Positions 55,018 to 64,000 are shown, counted from the first letter of the stretch. The stretch: 64,000 nt of DNA from Lysinibacillus composti (GCF_016908465.1 NZ_JAFBDY010000004.1:155473-219472); one strand, 5' to 3'. Notes: generated from the sequence alone by a model not told the origin. Made by a program: numbers and translations.

Positions 55018-56427
55018 TTATTTTGCTTTTAACGTCATTTTTGCAACGATTTCAACTCTTGCAGTTTGCGGGAACATGTCAACAGGTTGAATGTAGTCAA
55101 TTTTATAAAATTTCGTTAGTTCTTGTAGATCTTTAGCAAAGGTCGATGGATTACAAGATGTGTAAACAAATCGCTTAGGTTTAATTTTTAGAACAGTTTT
55201 TATAAAGCTTGGTGCAAGACCAGTTCGCGGTGGGTCAACAGTTATGACATCAGGGATGAAACCTTCCTTACGCCATTTTGCAAGCCATTCCTCTGCTGTT
55301 CCAGTGTAATACCTAACATGCTTAAAGCTATGGTTTTTAGCATTTTTCTTAGCATCGATTATACTTTCGGGAACAACATCCATTCCTCTTACTTCTTTTG
55401 CATCACGTGCTAACCATAATCCGATTGTTCCAACACCACAATATGCATCTACAACTGTTTCTTTTCCTGTAAGGGCAGCAGCTTTTTTGATTTCATCATA
55501 TAGTGAAATAGTTTGTTCAGGATTCAATTGGAAGAATGCGCGAGATGATAAGTCAAATGCTAATTCACCTAAGTTTTCATGAATTGTTTCTTTCCCGTCT
55601 AAAACAATTGTTTCATCACCGAAAATGAGCGAAGTTTTTTCTTTGTTGATGTTCTGTGTAATCGAAACAATACTTGGATCAATCTTTTTTATTCTTTCGA
55701 TTAATTCATCTTTATGTGGAATTTCTTTTCGAGTTGTAACGAGACAAACTTGAGTTTCTCCAGTTTGAATCCCAGTTCGAACAACAATCGTACGTATAAG
55801 TCCATTTAAATTTTTCCCGTCATAAATCGAAATATTTAATTTCTGCAAAATTTTGCGAGTACCAACCGTAATTTTTGATGTTAAAGGGTGCTGTACTGCG
55901 CAATCGTTAATATTTAATAATTTATTTGTTCCTTCTGCATAAAGCCCAGCATAAACGCGTTTTCCTTCCTTACGAACTTGGAATGAACTTTTATTGCGAT
56001 AATGCCACGGGTTATCCATTCCAATTGTAGGGAAAACATCTACAGTTTCGGCAATTGACTTAACGTATTTTTCAAGCGCTTGGACAACCATATCCCGTTT
56101 TTCCTTTAATTGACCCGAGTATGTTAAGTGTTGTAACTGACAACCACCACATTCAGTGTAGATTGGACAAATTGGATCTTGGCGATCAGGTGAATTTTTT
56201 CGGACATTTAATATTTCTGCTTCTGCAAAGTTACGTTGTAATTTTGAAACTTTAACGGTTACTTCTTCACCAGGTAGGGCTCCTTTAACGAATACAACAT
56301 TTCGTTTATAAAATCCAACACCTTCACCGTTAATTCCAAGTCTTTTTATAGTTAATGGAAATTTTTGACCAATTTCCATTTGTACTTTTTCTGGCATGAG
56401 TATTTTCACGTCCTTTATTTCATTCAT
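55018..56427 (-). CDS. rlmD: 23S rRNA (uracil-C5)-methyltransferase
   Basis: 469 residues. An N-terminal TRAM domain ([29 protein letters not shown]) is followed by a cysteine cluster [14 protein letters not shown] for an iron-sulfur cluster, the SAM site [25 protein letters not shown] and the catalytic [11 protein letters not shown]. Members methylate U1939 and/or U747 of 23S rRNA. The start is unclear: ATG 56427 has no good ribosome site; ATG 56397 has AAAGGA about 13 bases away. Confidence 0.88.
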   Translation of the reverse strand: MNEIKDVKILMPEKVQMEIGQKFPLTIKRLGINGEGVGFYKRNVVFVKGALPGEEVTVKVSKLQRNFAEAEILNVRKNSPDRQDPICPIYTECGGCQLQHLTYSGQLKEKRDMVVQALEKYVKSIAETVDVFPTIGMDNPWHYRNKSSFQVRKEGKRVYAGLYAEGTNKLLNINDCAVQHPLTSKITVGTRKILQKLNISIYDGKNLNGLIRTIVVRTGIQTGETQVCLVTTRKEIPHKDELIERIKKIDPSIVSITQNINKEKTSLIFGDETIVLDGKETIHENLGELAFDLSSRAFFQLNPEQTISLYDEIKKAAALTGKETVVDAYCGVGTIGLWLARDAKEVRGMDVVPESIIDAKKNAKNHSFKHVRYYTGTAEEWLAKWRKEGFIPDVITVDPPRTGLAPSFIKTVLKIKPKRFVYTSCNPSTFAKDLQELTKFYKIDYIQPVDMFPQTARVEIVAKMTLKAK

Positions 56428-56605
56428 TAAATCATTATAACGAAGGGTATATGTAATGGAAAGGAAGAAAGGTTTTGTCTAAATAATTGTGAATATTATA
56501 AAAGTAATTTAAAACAAATAGATTTATTATTAAGTTTGTGATATCTTTATTATTAACTAAATAATAATGATGTATAGCAACGGAGATAAAGTTGTTATAT
56601 ATCTA

Positions 56606-56729
56606 TCCTTCGGGGTCGGGTGAAATTCCCAATCGACGGTGATGAAGTAATTCTAAGCCCGTGAGCTTGTAATGAGCAGGATTTGGTGCGAATCCAAAGC
56701 CGACAGTATAGTCTGGATGGGAGAAGGAT
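56606..56729 (+). promoter_or_regulatory. FMN riboswitch, copy 1
   Basis: RFN element with all conserved parts: CTTCGGGGTCGGGTGAAATT, CCAATCGACGGTGATGAAGT, AAGCCCGTGAGC and GAATCCAAAGCCGACAGTATAG, GGATGGGAGAAGGAT. It is followed by a terminator, then repeats, not by a gene. The 124-base segment is identical to copy 2. Confidence 0.95.
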
Positions 56730-56805
56730 GTAAATGTGAAATGCTATTAAAATTGTTATTTTTAATGGCTTGTTTCTTTATGCTTTTTACATATTTACAA
56801 TTCTC

Positions 56806-56835
56806 ATCCCGTTCAATTGTGACCGGGATTTTTTA
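56806..56835 (+). terminator. terminator behind FMN riboswitch copy 1
   Basis: ATCCCG pairs with CGGGAT (56806-56811 with 56824-56829), then T6. Confidence 0.75.
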
Positions 56836-56872
56836 TTTAGGTAACAATTTAATATTTAATGAAAAGCATGAA

Positions 56873-57058
56873 GAACGTTCTCCGCTTTCGGGATGTCTAG
56901 CTGCAGAGGCTAGGCTCTCGCGACACTTCGCTTCTTCTGGCGAGGGCAAAAAGCGCCCTCTTGTCAGAAGAAGCGAAGTACAAGGATGTACGAGTGCCGA
57001 CAATGCCACACGATGTGGCGATTTTGTCGGCCAGTGCGTGTCGAGCCTGAACGAGCCT
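56873..57058. repeat. long-hairpin repeat, unit A
   Basis: GC-rich non-coding unit. ACTTCGCTTCTTCTG pairs perfectly with its 15-base complement (56925-56939 with 56965-56979) and encloses GAGGGC/GCCCTC (56942-56947 with 56955-56960). A second hairpin follows (GCCGACA/TGTCGGC near 56997-57032). It shares CCGCTTTxCGxGATGTCTAGCTGC with unit B. Confidence 0.7.
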
Positions 57059-57185
57059 CCTCCGCTTTTCGTGATGTCTAGCTGCGAACGCCAGCTCTTC
57101 GACAACTTCAGAACCGCCTTCAAGGGCAAAAAGCGCCCTTTTGTCGGTTCCTCCAGTTGTTGTCAGAGCTAAGCGGGCGTTCTTC
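57059..57185. repeat. long-hairpin repeat, unit B
   Basis: Nested pairs: GAACGC/GCGTTC, AGCTC/GAGCT, GACAAC/GTTGTC, GAACCG/CGGTTC and AAGGGC/GCCCTT (57122-57127 with 57135-57140). 57061-57144 matches 63917-64000 at 79 of 84 positions. It ends immediately before FMN riboswitch copy 2. Confidence 0.75.
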
Positions 57186-57197
57186 GCTTTTCGTCAG

Positions 57198-57321
57198 TCC
57201 TTCGGGGTCGGGTGAAATTCCCAATCGACGGTGATGAAGTAATTCTAAGCCCGTGAGCTTGTAATGAGCAGGATTTGGTGCGAATCCAAAGCCGACAGTA
57301 TAGTCTGGATGGGAGAAGGAT
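57198..57321 (+). promoter_or_regulatory. FMN riboswitch, copy 2 (rib operon leader)
   Basis: Identical over 124 bases to 56606-56729, 592 bases downstream. The flanks differ on both sides. It is the copy that directly precedes the ribE-ribB-ribH operon. Confidence 0.95.
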
Positions 57322-57407
57322 ATTTGTAATGGCATTTTTGGATAACTTTATCCAAAAGGTGTATTTTTGATACTCTTTTTTACTATGTCATTTTTAATCA
57401 TACTCCC

Positions 57408-57447
57408 AAACTCCTTAGGTGAATTGCTTATGGAGTTTTTTATTTTT
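57408..57447 (+). terminator. terminator behind FMN riboswitch copy 2
   Basis: AAACTCC pairs with GGAGTTT (57408-57414 with 57432-57438), then a T tract; it is the probable expression platform for the rib genes. Confidence 0.75.
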
Positions 57448-57612
57448 CGGCAAGTATTTTCTGCGAGTGATTTCACTTAGTAAGTGTACAAACAAATTAA
57501 GGAATTCTGCAATGCCGTGAGACAAAGCAAAACTATAGCTATATAGTTCTAATTCTCGTAGTAAAACAGTAAATACTTGGTCAAAATAGTTGGTGGAAAA
57601 AGAGGTGATTGT

Positions 57613-58251
57613 ATGTTTACAGGGATTATTGAAGATAAGGGAAAAGTAACCGCGATCCAAAAAGATGAAAAAAGTATGGAGATTACAATTTATTCACCGA
57701 AAATTATTTCAGACGCACATTTAGGTGACAGCATAGCGGTAAATGGTGTTTGTTTAACGGTTACACATTTAACTCAAGAGGAAATGACGGTTGATGTGAT
57801 GCCTGAGACGGTAAAAGCGACAACAATTCATTCTTTAAAAATGGGTGACTATGTAAACTTAGAACGTGCGATGTCTGCAAATGGACGTTTTGGTGGCCAT
57901 ATAGTATCGGGGCATGTTGACGGGGTTGGAACAATTCGAAGTAAAAAGCCAGTTTCAAATGCGGTTTACATCGAAATTGACATTCCAAAAGAGCTCACAG
58001 AAAACTGTATCCCAAAAGGGTCTATCACGATTGATGGGACAAGCCTTACTTTATTTAATGTTAGCGAGCAAAGTGTTACGGTTTCATTAATCCCACATAC
58101 TTATGCTGAAACAATTATTGGACAGAAAAAAGTTGGCGAGAAAGTCAATATTGAAACAGATTTACTAGGTAAATATGTGTTGCAGCATTTAAAACGTGCC
58201 GATAAAGGTTCTAACATTACGTTAGATTTTTTAAGACAAAATGGATTTTAA
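57613..58251 (+). CDS. ribE: riboflavin synthase, alpha subunit
   Basis: 212 residues with two lumazine-binding repeats, each with MFTGIIEDKG-like and GHIVSGHVDGVGTI motifs. It dismutates two 6,7-dimethyl-8-ribityllumazine molecules to riboflavin. ATG at 57613 after AGAGGTGATTG. First gene of the operon; ribD, usually first in Bacillus, is missing. Confidence 0.93.
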   Translation: MFTGIIEDKGKVTAIQKDEKSMEITIYSPKIISDAHLGDSIAVNGVCLTVTHLTQEEMTVDVMPETVKATTIHSLKMGDYVNLERAMSANGRFGGHIVSGHVDGVGTIRSKKPVSNAVYIEIDIPKELTENCIPKGSITIDGTSLTLFNVSEQSVTVSLIPHTYAETIIGQKKVGEKVNIETDLLGKYVLQHLKRADKGSNITLDFLRQNGF

Positions 58252-58296
58252 CGATGTTTAGAAAATGTATTTGATTAAAAGAAAGTAGTGGTATTC

Positions 58297-58911
58297 ATGT
58301 TAAACACAATTGAAGAAGCTCTACAGGATTTGAAAAGTGGTAAGTGTATTATTGTTGTAGATGATGAGGATCGAGAAAATGAAGGGGATTTAGTTTGTCT
58401 AGCAGAATTTGCAACTCCTGAAAATATTAATTTTATGGCAACATACGGTCGAGGCCTAATATGTACGCCGATTTCGGAGGAGCTAGCTGGAAAATTAAAT
58501 TTCCATCCGATGGTATTAAATAATACAGACAATCATCAAACAGCCTTCACTGTAAGTATCGATCATGTAGAAACTACAACTGGTATTAGTGCATTTGAAC
58601 GTTCATTTACGATGCAAAAAGTGTTGGATGAAAATGCAAAACCTGATGACTTCAGACGGCCAGGACACGTATTTCCGCTAGTTGCTAAACCAGGTGGAGT
58701 CCTTGAAAGACAAGGACATACTGAAGCTGCTGTAGATTTGGCTGTAGCATGCGGGAGCATTCCTGCAGGGGTTATTTGCGAAATTATGGCAAATGACGGA
58801 ACAATGTTACGTTTAGATGGGTTATTGGATTTTGCACAAGAACACGAATTAAAAATTGTTTCTATTGAAGAGTTAGTTAGTTATCGAACACAAAAAGAGA
58901 AATTAGTTTAA
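58297..58911 (+). CDS. ribB: 3,4-dihydroxy-2-butanone-4-phosphate synthase, stand-alone
   Basis: 204 residues. Active-site motifs: [33 protein letters not shown] and [12 protein letters not shown]. It makes the four-carbon precursor of lumazine from ribulose 5-phosphate. In most Bacillales this domain is fused to GTP cyclohydrolase II (RibBA); here the protein ends right after the DHBP synthase domain, and no cyclohydrolase is found in the window. Confidence 0.92.
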   Translation: MLNTIEEALQDLKSGKCIIVVDDEDRENEGDLVCLAEFATPENINFMATYGRGLICTPISEELAGKLNFHPMVLNNTDNHQTAFTVSIDHVETTTGISAFERSFTMQKVLDENAKPDDFRRPGHVFPLVAKPGGVLERQGHTEAAVDLAVACGSIPAGVICEIMANDGTMLRLDGLLDFAQEHELKIVSIEELVSYRTQKEKLV

Positions 58912-58953
58912 TCAATGGCACTGCCATAAATATAAAAAATGAGGAGAATTAGA

Positions 58954-59421
58954 ATGGGAAGATTATTTGAAGCACAACTAATAGGTACGGATTTGAAAAT
59001 TGGAATCGTTGTAGGTCGTTTTAATGAGTTTATCACAGCGAAATTAGTTGATGGTGCACTTGATGGACTTAAAAGACATGGAGTGGATGAAGATAATATT
59101 GATATCGCTTGGGTTCCAGGTGCATTTGAAGTGCCGTTTTTAGCGAAACAAATGGTAGAAACAGGAAACTACGATGCGGTTATTGGATTAGGAACTGTAA
59201 TCCGTGGGGCTACTTCTCACTATGACTATGTAAATAATGAAGCTGCAAAAGGAATTGCGAAAGTTTCTCTAGATTCAAACGTTCCAGTCATCTTCGGTAT
59301 TGTAACAACAGAAAATATTGAACAAGCAATTGAACGTGCTGGAACAAAAGCGGGGAATAAAGGTTACGATTCTGCAGTTTCTGCAATCGAAATGGCGAAT
59401 CTTACAAAAATGTTTAAATAA
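58954..59421 (+). CDS. ribH: 6,7-dimethyl-8-ribityllumazine synthase
   Basis: 155 residues, full length. [17 protein letters not shown] and [15 protein letters not shown] are the substrate-site motifs. It joins the DHBP product with the ribityl pyrimidine. ATG at 58954 after GAGGAG. Confidence 0.94.
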   Translation: MGRLFEAQLIGTDLKIGIVVGRFNEFITAKLVDGALDGLKRHGVDEDNIDIAWVPGAFEVPFLAKQMVETGNYDAVIGLGTVIRGATSHYDYVNNEAAKGIAKVSLDSNVPVIFGIVTTENIEQAIERAGTKAGNKGYDSAVSAIEMANLTKMFK

Positions 59422-59427
59422 TAGTGA

Positions 59428-59461
59428 AGGGCATCTCAATGTGAGATGCCCTGTTTTTTTC
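59428..59461 (+). terminator. terminator of the rib operon
   Basis: GGGCATCTCA pairs with TGAGATGCCC around three bases, then T7. Confidence 0.9.
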
Positions 59462-59477
59462 ATGATGTAAATAAAAA

Positions 59478-60293
59478 CTAACTCCATTTATCCCATTTCC
59501 AATTATTTAAATGGTAATCCATAACTAAATTATCTAATGATTCAAAGCGATAGCCTTGTTTTTTGGCTTCTCTAATAAAATCTGGTAACGCATCTGCGTT
59601 ATGCTTCGATACAGTGTGCATCAGAATAAGTGCACCTGGATGAAGCTGATTCATCAAGTGATTATAAGCGTATTCTTTACCATGTGTTTTATCAGTATCC
59701 CAGTCTTTAAAAGCAATAGACCAGAACATATGTGTATAACCATTTTTATTACCTAATTCCAACATTCGTTCACTAAATACTCCTTCTGGTGGTCGGGCAT
59801 AATAAGTACGTTCGATTCCAGTTAGTTCTTTTAGAGCTTCATCGAATTTGCGCCATTCTTCTACCATTTCTTCATCCGATAATTTTGCCATATTGGGATG
59901 TTTGTAAGAATGATTGCCGATAATATGACCATCTTTCACCATTTGCTTTACTAACTCAGGTGCACTATCGATATAATGACCGACTAAGAAGAAAGTGGCT
60001 GGTACATTTTCTTTTCGTAAAGTATCTAGAATCCCTTCTGTATATCCAGCTTCAAAGCCATTATCAAACGTAAGATAGACAACTTTTTCATTTGGATTTC
60101 CTTTATAAAATGCACCATATCGTTCTAAAATTGATTCAAATTTTGCACCTGCATCCGCACCTAGACCATCTTTTGACCGAGTAAAGCCCCAGCTATGTTG
60201 CTCTGCAGCTGCATAATTAGGTTGAAGAGTTAGAATCGCTACGATCATGACGATGGTACATAGCATGAATCCTAAAATGTGATGTTTCCACAT
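59478..60293 (-). CDS. pdaA: polysaccharide deacetylase PdaA (spore cortex muramic-delta-lactam)
   Basis: 271 residues. Signal peptide or anchor at residues 1-30, then a NodB domain with YLTFDNGFEAGYT, GNHSYKHPN, ARPPEGVFSE and LILMHTVSKHN. FDNG in place of FDDG is a PdaA mark. PdaA de-N-acetylates muramic acid to form the spore-cortex delta-lactam needed for germination. ATG after AAAGGAGG. Confidence 0.9.
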   Translation of the reverse strand: MWKHHILGFMLCTIVMIVAILTLQPNYAAAEQHSWGFTRSKDGLGADAGAKFESILERYGAFYKGNPNEKVVYLTFDNGFEAGYTEGILDTLRKENVPATFFLVGHYIDSAPELVKQMVKDGHIIGNHSYKHPNMAKLSDEEMVEEWRKFDEALKELTGIERTYYARPPEGVFSERMLELGNKNGYTHMFWSIAFKDWDTDKTHGKEYAYNHLMNQLHPGALILMHTVSKHNADALPDFIREAKKQGYRFESLDNLVMDYHLNNWKWDKWS

Positions 60294-60534
60294 AGAATAA
60301 TCCTCCTTTAAGACTTATGTTGTTCGAATTAATAGGCATTATGCGGAATATTTAATATCAAAAGGGGATAATAATGGAAACTAAATAATTAACTATGCAC
60401 TAGTAAGTAATTTCTGGAGGAAAAAGGAATTAACTTCTAAACTTATTTAACAGTAAATATTAACTGTTTGAACTATTATCCTTAATAAAAATACATAAGA
60501 TAAACTGTACATTCTTTTTGAAAGGAGCTAAAAA

Positions 60535-62298
60535 GTGACTGTTCCAGGCGGAAAAAAATCATCGCCACAACGTCCAAATATCCTTTTTATCATTGTGGAT
60601 GAACAGCGTTTCCCTACTGTCTATGAAACGGAAGCATTAAAACGATGGCGTAAAGAAAATCTAATTACTCAAGAAGCATTAAAAGAACAAGGTATGACAT
60701 TTTTAAATCATTATATAGGTAGTACTGCATGCTCTCCTAGTCGAACTACCTTATTCACAGGGCAATATCCTTCGCTTCATGGGGTTACTCAAACGACAGG
60801 CGCTGCAAAAGGTGCTTTCGATGCAAATGTATATTGGCTGGATCACAATACGGTCCCTACTTTAGGAAATTACTTTCGAGCTGCAGGTTATCGTACATTT
60901 TGGAAAGGGAAATGGCATCTATCTGATGAAGATATTCTAATTCCGGGAACTCATGAAGCATTGCCGAGTTATAATACAAAAAACGGTGTACCTGAACGAA
61001 AATATGAGAAACTCTATGAGGATGCTAATCGTTTAAATGCCTATGGTTTTGATGGTTGGATTGGACCAGAACCCCATGGAGCGGATCCGCGTAATTCCGG
61101 CTCTTCTGCTGCAGTAGGCTTAAGTGGTCGTGATGAAATTTATGCTGCTCAAGCAGTGGAATTAATTCAATCTCTTGAAAAGGAGTCTAATCAGCAGCCG
61201 TGGCTAATCGTTTCATCGTTAGTGAATCCACACGATATTACACTTTTTGGCCAATTATCTCAAATGAGTCCGAATTATAATTTTGATATTGACCCTTCTG
61301 TTCCAGATATCCCCTCTGCACCTACAGCAAATGAGAACTTAGAAACAAAACCACTTGCTCAAGATAGTTATCGTAAAGCTTATCAACACGCTTTTCAACC
61401 AACTTTTAATACAACGCATTACAGACAACTCTACTATTCCTTACACAAAAAAGTCGATCAAGAATTATATAAAATATATAGTGCTCTTTTAAAGTCTAAG
61501 TTCTATGAAAATACAATCATTGTTTTTACATCAGATCACGGCTCTCTATTAGGTGCCCACGGTGGACTGTTTCAAAAGTGGCATAATGCCTATGAAGAAG
61601 CCCTTCATGTTCCACTAATTATCCATAGTCCTAAATTATTCCACGAACCAAAGATAACCGATATGTTAACGAGCCATTTAGATATTATTCCTACTTTGCT
61701 TAGCCTCGCGAATATTGATGCTAAAAACTTGCAGGAAAAACTTCGTAAAACACATTCAGAGGTTCACCCGTTTGTTGGTAAAGATCTTACCCCTTTACTT
61801 CAGGGTAAAAATGATTTCCCACGAGCAAATGAACCACTCTACTTTATGACAGATGACGAAGTAACAAAGGGATTAAACCAGTTTACTTTCCAAGGGGAGC
61901 CCTATACTTCAGTTATTCAACCAAATCATCTTGAAAGTGTTATTGTTAAGTTAGCAACAGGCGAAGATAAAGCGATGGAAACTTGGAAATTCACAAGATA
62001 TTTTGATAATCCCCAATTCTGGAGTAATCCTAATAATGAAGATTCTGAAGCCATTCGAAAATTAACTACTTCTTTATCTGATCAGTTAAATGCAACCTTA
62101 TCTGTTTCCACTACCAAAACAGAACCCGTATCGGAACAATTTGAATTGTATAATCTTAGTAAAGATCCATTGGAACAGAATAACCTTGCCCATCCAAAAT
62201 ATGCGACAGCTAATTCCAAGATTGTCCAACAGCTATTATTAAAAATTTTGCAACAACAACGGAGGGAAAAAAGGTTATATCCGAGAACTAGTAACTAA
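60535..62298 (+). CDS. sulfatase family hydrolase (Cys-type)
   Basis: 587 residues. NILFIIVDEQRFP holds metal-binding Asp; Cys66 in STACSPSRTTLFTGQ is the CxPSR site normally matured to formylglycine; WKGKWHL and FTSDHGSLLGAHG complete the active site. It would hydrolyse a sulfate ester or related phosph(on)ate. GTG start with AAAGGAG. No signal peptide, so cytoplasmic. No maturase gene is adjacent. Confidence 0.85.
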   Translation: MTVPGGKKSSPQRPNILFIIVDEQRFPTVYETEALKRWRKENLITQEALKEQGMTFLNHYIGSTACSPSRTTLFTGQYPSLHGVTQTTGAAKGAFDANVYWLDHNTVPTLGNYFRAAGYRTFWKGKWHLSDEDILIPGTHEALPSYNTKNGVPERKYEKLYEDANRLNAYGFDGWIGPEPHGADPRNSGSSAAVGLSGRDEIYAAQAVELIQSLEKESNQQPWLIVSSLVNPHDITLFGQLSQMSPNYNFDIDPSVPDIPSAPTANENLETKPLAQDSYRKAYQHAFQPTFNTTHYRQLYYSLHKKVDQELYKIYSALLKSKFYENTIIVFTSDHGSLLGAHGGLFQKWHNAYEEALHVPLIIHSPKLFHEPKITDMLTSHLDIIPTLLSLANIDAKNLQEKLRKTHSEVHPFVGKDLTPLLQGKNDFPRANEPLYFMTDDEVTKGLNQFTFQGEPYTSVIQPNHLESVIVKLATGEDKAMETWKFTRYFDNPQFWSNPNNEDSEAIRKLTTSLSDQLNATLSVSTTKTEPVSEQFELYNLSKDPLEQNNLAHPKYATANSKIVQQLLLKILQQQRREKRLYPRTSN

Positions 62299-62305
62299 GA
62301 AGGCA

Positions 62306-62347
62306 GTCAAACCCTTTTCACCAAATGGGGTTTGGCGCTTTTTTATA
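62306..62347 (+). terminator. intrinsic terminator
   Basis: GTCAAACCC pairs with GGGTTTGGC, then a T tract. Confidence 0.75.
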
Positions 62348-62430
62348 TGCTCTGTGGTTACTCGTCGCAGAAGGGATTTGCTGAATGAAGTTAAAAAAAC
62401 ATGTATACTAATAGCGAAGGAGTGTTCCGT

Positions 62431-63237
62431 ATGCAAGTCATTTCAAAAATAAGTCGTCAAAAAAATAATGCTGAACGCTATAATATATATATAAACGAGG
62501 AGTACGCCTTTGCTGTAGATGAATCGACTTTAATCAAGTTCGGTTTGACAAAAGGCAAGGTACTAGATCAATTTGAGATTGATGAAATTACCTATGAGGA
62601 TGAGATAGCTAAAGCATTTAATCGGGCACTGAACTACTTAAGCTTCCAAATGCGTAGCGAGTATGAGGTGAAGAAGAAACTGTTAGATAGTGGTTTCGGC
62701 GAGGCGGTTTCTCTTGAAGCTATTCGAAAACTTGAAAAGCTTGGTTTTTTAAATGATGAAACTTACTCCAAGGCACTGCTTGAAACTAGGAAGAAGACAG
62801 CCAAAAAAGGCCCTCGTGCCATTAGGCAAGATTTAATAAAAAAGGGAATCGATAAAAGCACCCAAGAAAAAGTGCTTGAAACGTTTACATATGATGAACA
62901 ATTAAAAGTTGCTATGGGGCTTGCCGAAAAAGCGGTACGTTCCAATGCAAATAAAACACCATCACAGGTTAAACAGAAAATCCAAGATCTCCTAGCACGG
63001 AAGGGTTACTCCTTTGCCATTATAAATGATATACTTGACCAAATTAATTTGGAGCGAGAAGATGATGAATGGCAAGGAATGATTGAACTTCAAGGAATGA
63101 AAATCTGGAATAAATATGCTAGTAAATACACAGGCAGCGATTTGAAAATGAGAGTAAAACAAGCCTTATATCAAAAAGGTTTTCCGATAGAAATCATTAA
63201 TCGCTTTATGGATGAAAGGGAGCATGACGAATTATGA
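62431..63237 (+). CDS. recX: recombination regulator RecX
   Basis: 268 residues, longer Bacillus-type RecX. Tandem three-helix repeats: ALNYLSFQMRSEYEVKKKLLDSGF, LEKLGFLNDETYSKALLE and GPRAIRQDLIKKGID. It binds RecA filaments and modulates them. ATG at 62431 after AAGGAG. It overlaps the next gene by ATGA. Confidence 0.9.
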   Translation: MQVISKISRQKNNAERYNIYINEEYAFAVDESTLIKFGLTKGKVLDQFEIDEITYEDEIAKAFNRALNYLSFQMRSEYEVKKKLLDSGFGEAVSLEAIRKLEKLGFLNDETYSKALLETRKKTAKKGPRAIRQDLIKKGIDKSTQEKVLETFTYDEQLKVAMGLAEKAVRSNANKTPSQVKQKIQDLLARKGYSFAIINDILDQINLEREDDEWQGMIELQGMKIWNKYASKYTGSDLKMRVKQALYQKGFPIEIINRFMDEREHDEL

Positions 63238-63563
63238 ATGAAAAATCATATGCACAAATGACAGAACACGAGCTTAGAGAAGAAATTGGCAAATTAAAAG
63301 AAAAAGCAAGAAAAGCAGAACAGCTTGGAATCGTAAATGAATTTGCTGTCTATGAACGAAAAGTTATTATGGCTTCTGCATATTTAGTTGATCCAGAGTC
63401 AATTATTCCGGGAGAAATGTACCGAATTGAAGGAGCACCAGGTGAATTTTTCAAAGTAGATTACTTAAAAGGCCGTTTTGCTTGGGGCTATCGATTAGGC
63501 GGAGAACAGCATGAAGAAGCATTGCCAATTTCAATGCTTTCCCCAATGAAAGTAGGGAAATAA
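63234..63563 (+). CDS. yfhH: YfhH family protein (DUF1811)
   Basis: 109 residues: a charged helical N-terminus (HELREEIGKLKEKARKAEQLGI), then a small beta domain (IIPGEMYRIEGAPGEFFKVDYLKGRFAWGYRLGG). Function unknown. Order recX-yfhH-yfhJ is as in Bacillus. Confidence 0.85.
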   Translation: MNEKSYAQMTEHELREEIGKLKEKARKAEQLGIVNEFAVYERKVIMASAYLVDPESIIPGEMYRIEGAPGEFFKVDYLKGRFAWGYRLGGEQHEEALPISMLSPMKVGK

Positions 63564-63564
63564 C

Positions 63565-63843
63565 ATGAATACAAATACATTTATTGATAAACTAACACAA
63601 GAATTAAGTGAAAAAAACCCATATCTTTCTGTGAATAAGGCACGAACTTGGATTGAACTACTCTGGTCCGACTTTGAATCAACTTATGCAAAGGCAGGAT
63701 ATGATTATCGTGGCGGAGAATATACAGAAAAAATTATCCGCCAGTGGATTGCAAGTTACGGGGATAAGATCCATGAATTCGCAGGACGTAATCCAAAATA
63801 TTCCCACCTTTTAGATGAGAACGATGATGATATAATACAATAA
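63565..63843 (+). CDS. yfhJ: YfhJ family protein (WVELL)
   Basis: 92 residues with NKARTWIELLWSDFESTYAKAGYDYRG, the short WVELL family. It starts one base after the yfhH stop. Function unknown. Confidence 0.85.
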   Translation: MNTNTFIDKLTQELSEKNPYLSVNKARTWIELLWSDFESTYAKAGYDYRGGEYTEKIIRQWIASYGDKIHEFAGRNPKYSHLLDENDDDIIQ

Positions 63844-63845
63844 AA

Positions 63846-63890
63846 AACAAACGTACGGAAAACTTTATTAAGAAGTTTTTCGTACGTTTA
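63846..63890. terminator. bidirectional terminator
   Basis: AAACGTACG...AAAACTT pairs with AAGTTTT...CGTACGTTT, five-base loop region. Confidence 0.85.
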
Positions 63891-63891
63891 C

Positions 63892-64000
63892 TTGTTGTCG
63901 GAGCTAACGGGCGTTCTCCGCTTTTCTTGATGTCTAGCTGCGAACGCCAGCTCCTCGACAACTTCAGAACCGCCTTCAAGGACTAAAAGCGTCCTTTTGT
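63892..64000. repeat. long-hairpin repeat, third copy, cut by the window end
   Basis: 63917-64000 matches unit B (57061-57144) at 79 of 84 positions. Its hairpin is AAGGAC/GTCCTT where unit B has AAGGGC/GCCCTT: a G-C pair exchanged for A-T on both arms. It is preceded by a right-arm-like GTTGTCGGAGCTAACGGGCGTTC. Confidence 0.75.

Noticed and set aside
56833..57129. Minus-strand frame of 98 codons in the repeat units, with similar frames at 57120-57335 and 63734-63979
   Set aside because: The shared peptide merely reflects the shared repeat DNA; no ribosome sites, and one frame crosses a riboswitch.
56672..57172. Open frame of 166 codons spanning FMN riboswitch copy 1 and the hairpin repeats
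   Set aside because: It runs through the aptamer, the terminator and both repeat units and has no plausible product; the frame is a by-product of GC-rich repeats.

Overview
The window is low-GC chromosomal DNA from an endospore-forming Bacillota. Spore genes (gamma-type SASP, PdaA), strong AAAGGAGG ribosome sites with many TTG/GTG starts, and YfkK/YfkI/YfkH and RecX-YfhH-YfhJ neighbourhoods point to Bacillales. The carboxynorspermidine polyamine pair and the repeat families suggest the Lysinibacillus/Solibacillus side (Caryophanaceae/Planococcaceae); that placement is inference. No rRNA, tRNA, prophage, CRISPR or transposase gene is seen.

Layout. 0-11.5 kb: metallo-hydrolase/TetR pair, orphan amino-acid-binding lipoprotein, GNAT, diguanylate cyclase, DMT exporter, YitT protein, a repeat-expanded gamma SASP with a 58-aa paralogue, tandem glutathione-transferase-like reductases, GNAT, M20 amidohydrolase. 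11.5-15.2 kb: a structured repeat, two consecutive TPP riboswitches each with its own terminator, then thiZ-thiX-thiY-thiW for thiamine-precursor uptake. 15-23 kb: DUF2252 protein, acyl-CoA dehydrogenase, thiolase, racemase, DEAD-box helicase, M29 aminopeptidase. 23-31 kb: sbcDC, small membrane proteins, a third TPP riboswitch with thiT, methionine aminopeptidase, a TspO-related protein. 31-41 kb: PPK2 kinase, carbonic anhydrase, second M29 peptidase, motAB, psuKG, YfkK/YfkI/YfkH-like genes. 40.7-50.8 kb: PfeT-like metal ATPase behind PerR- and Fur-box-like sites, class I fumarase, MFS transporter, a 21-nt periodic ATGAGC array, carboxynorspermidine synthase/decarboxylase, TDT-like transporter. 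50.9-64 kb: GntR/DUF1648/CPBP operon, OFA-family MFS, RlmD, two identical FMN riboswitches separated by long-hairpin repeats and followed by ribE-ribB-ribH, pdaA, a sulfatase and recX-yfhH-yfhJ.

Themes. Vitamin B1 and B2 supply is under riboswitch control at three loci (five aptamers). Precursor salvage (ThiZXY, ThiW) and thiamine import (ThiT) both respond to TPP. The riboflavin operon carries riboflavin synthase, DHBP synthase and lumazine synthase, but lacks ribD and the GTP cyclohydrolase II domain. The non-coding DNA is unusually rich: duplicated riboswitches, hairpin repeats with compensatory changes, a 21-nt phased array and well-defined metal-regulator boxes. These are the best candidates for undescribed biology here; the genes themselves mostly fall in known families.
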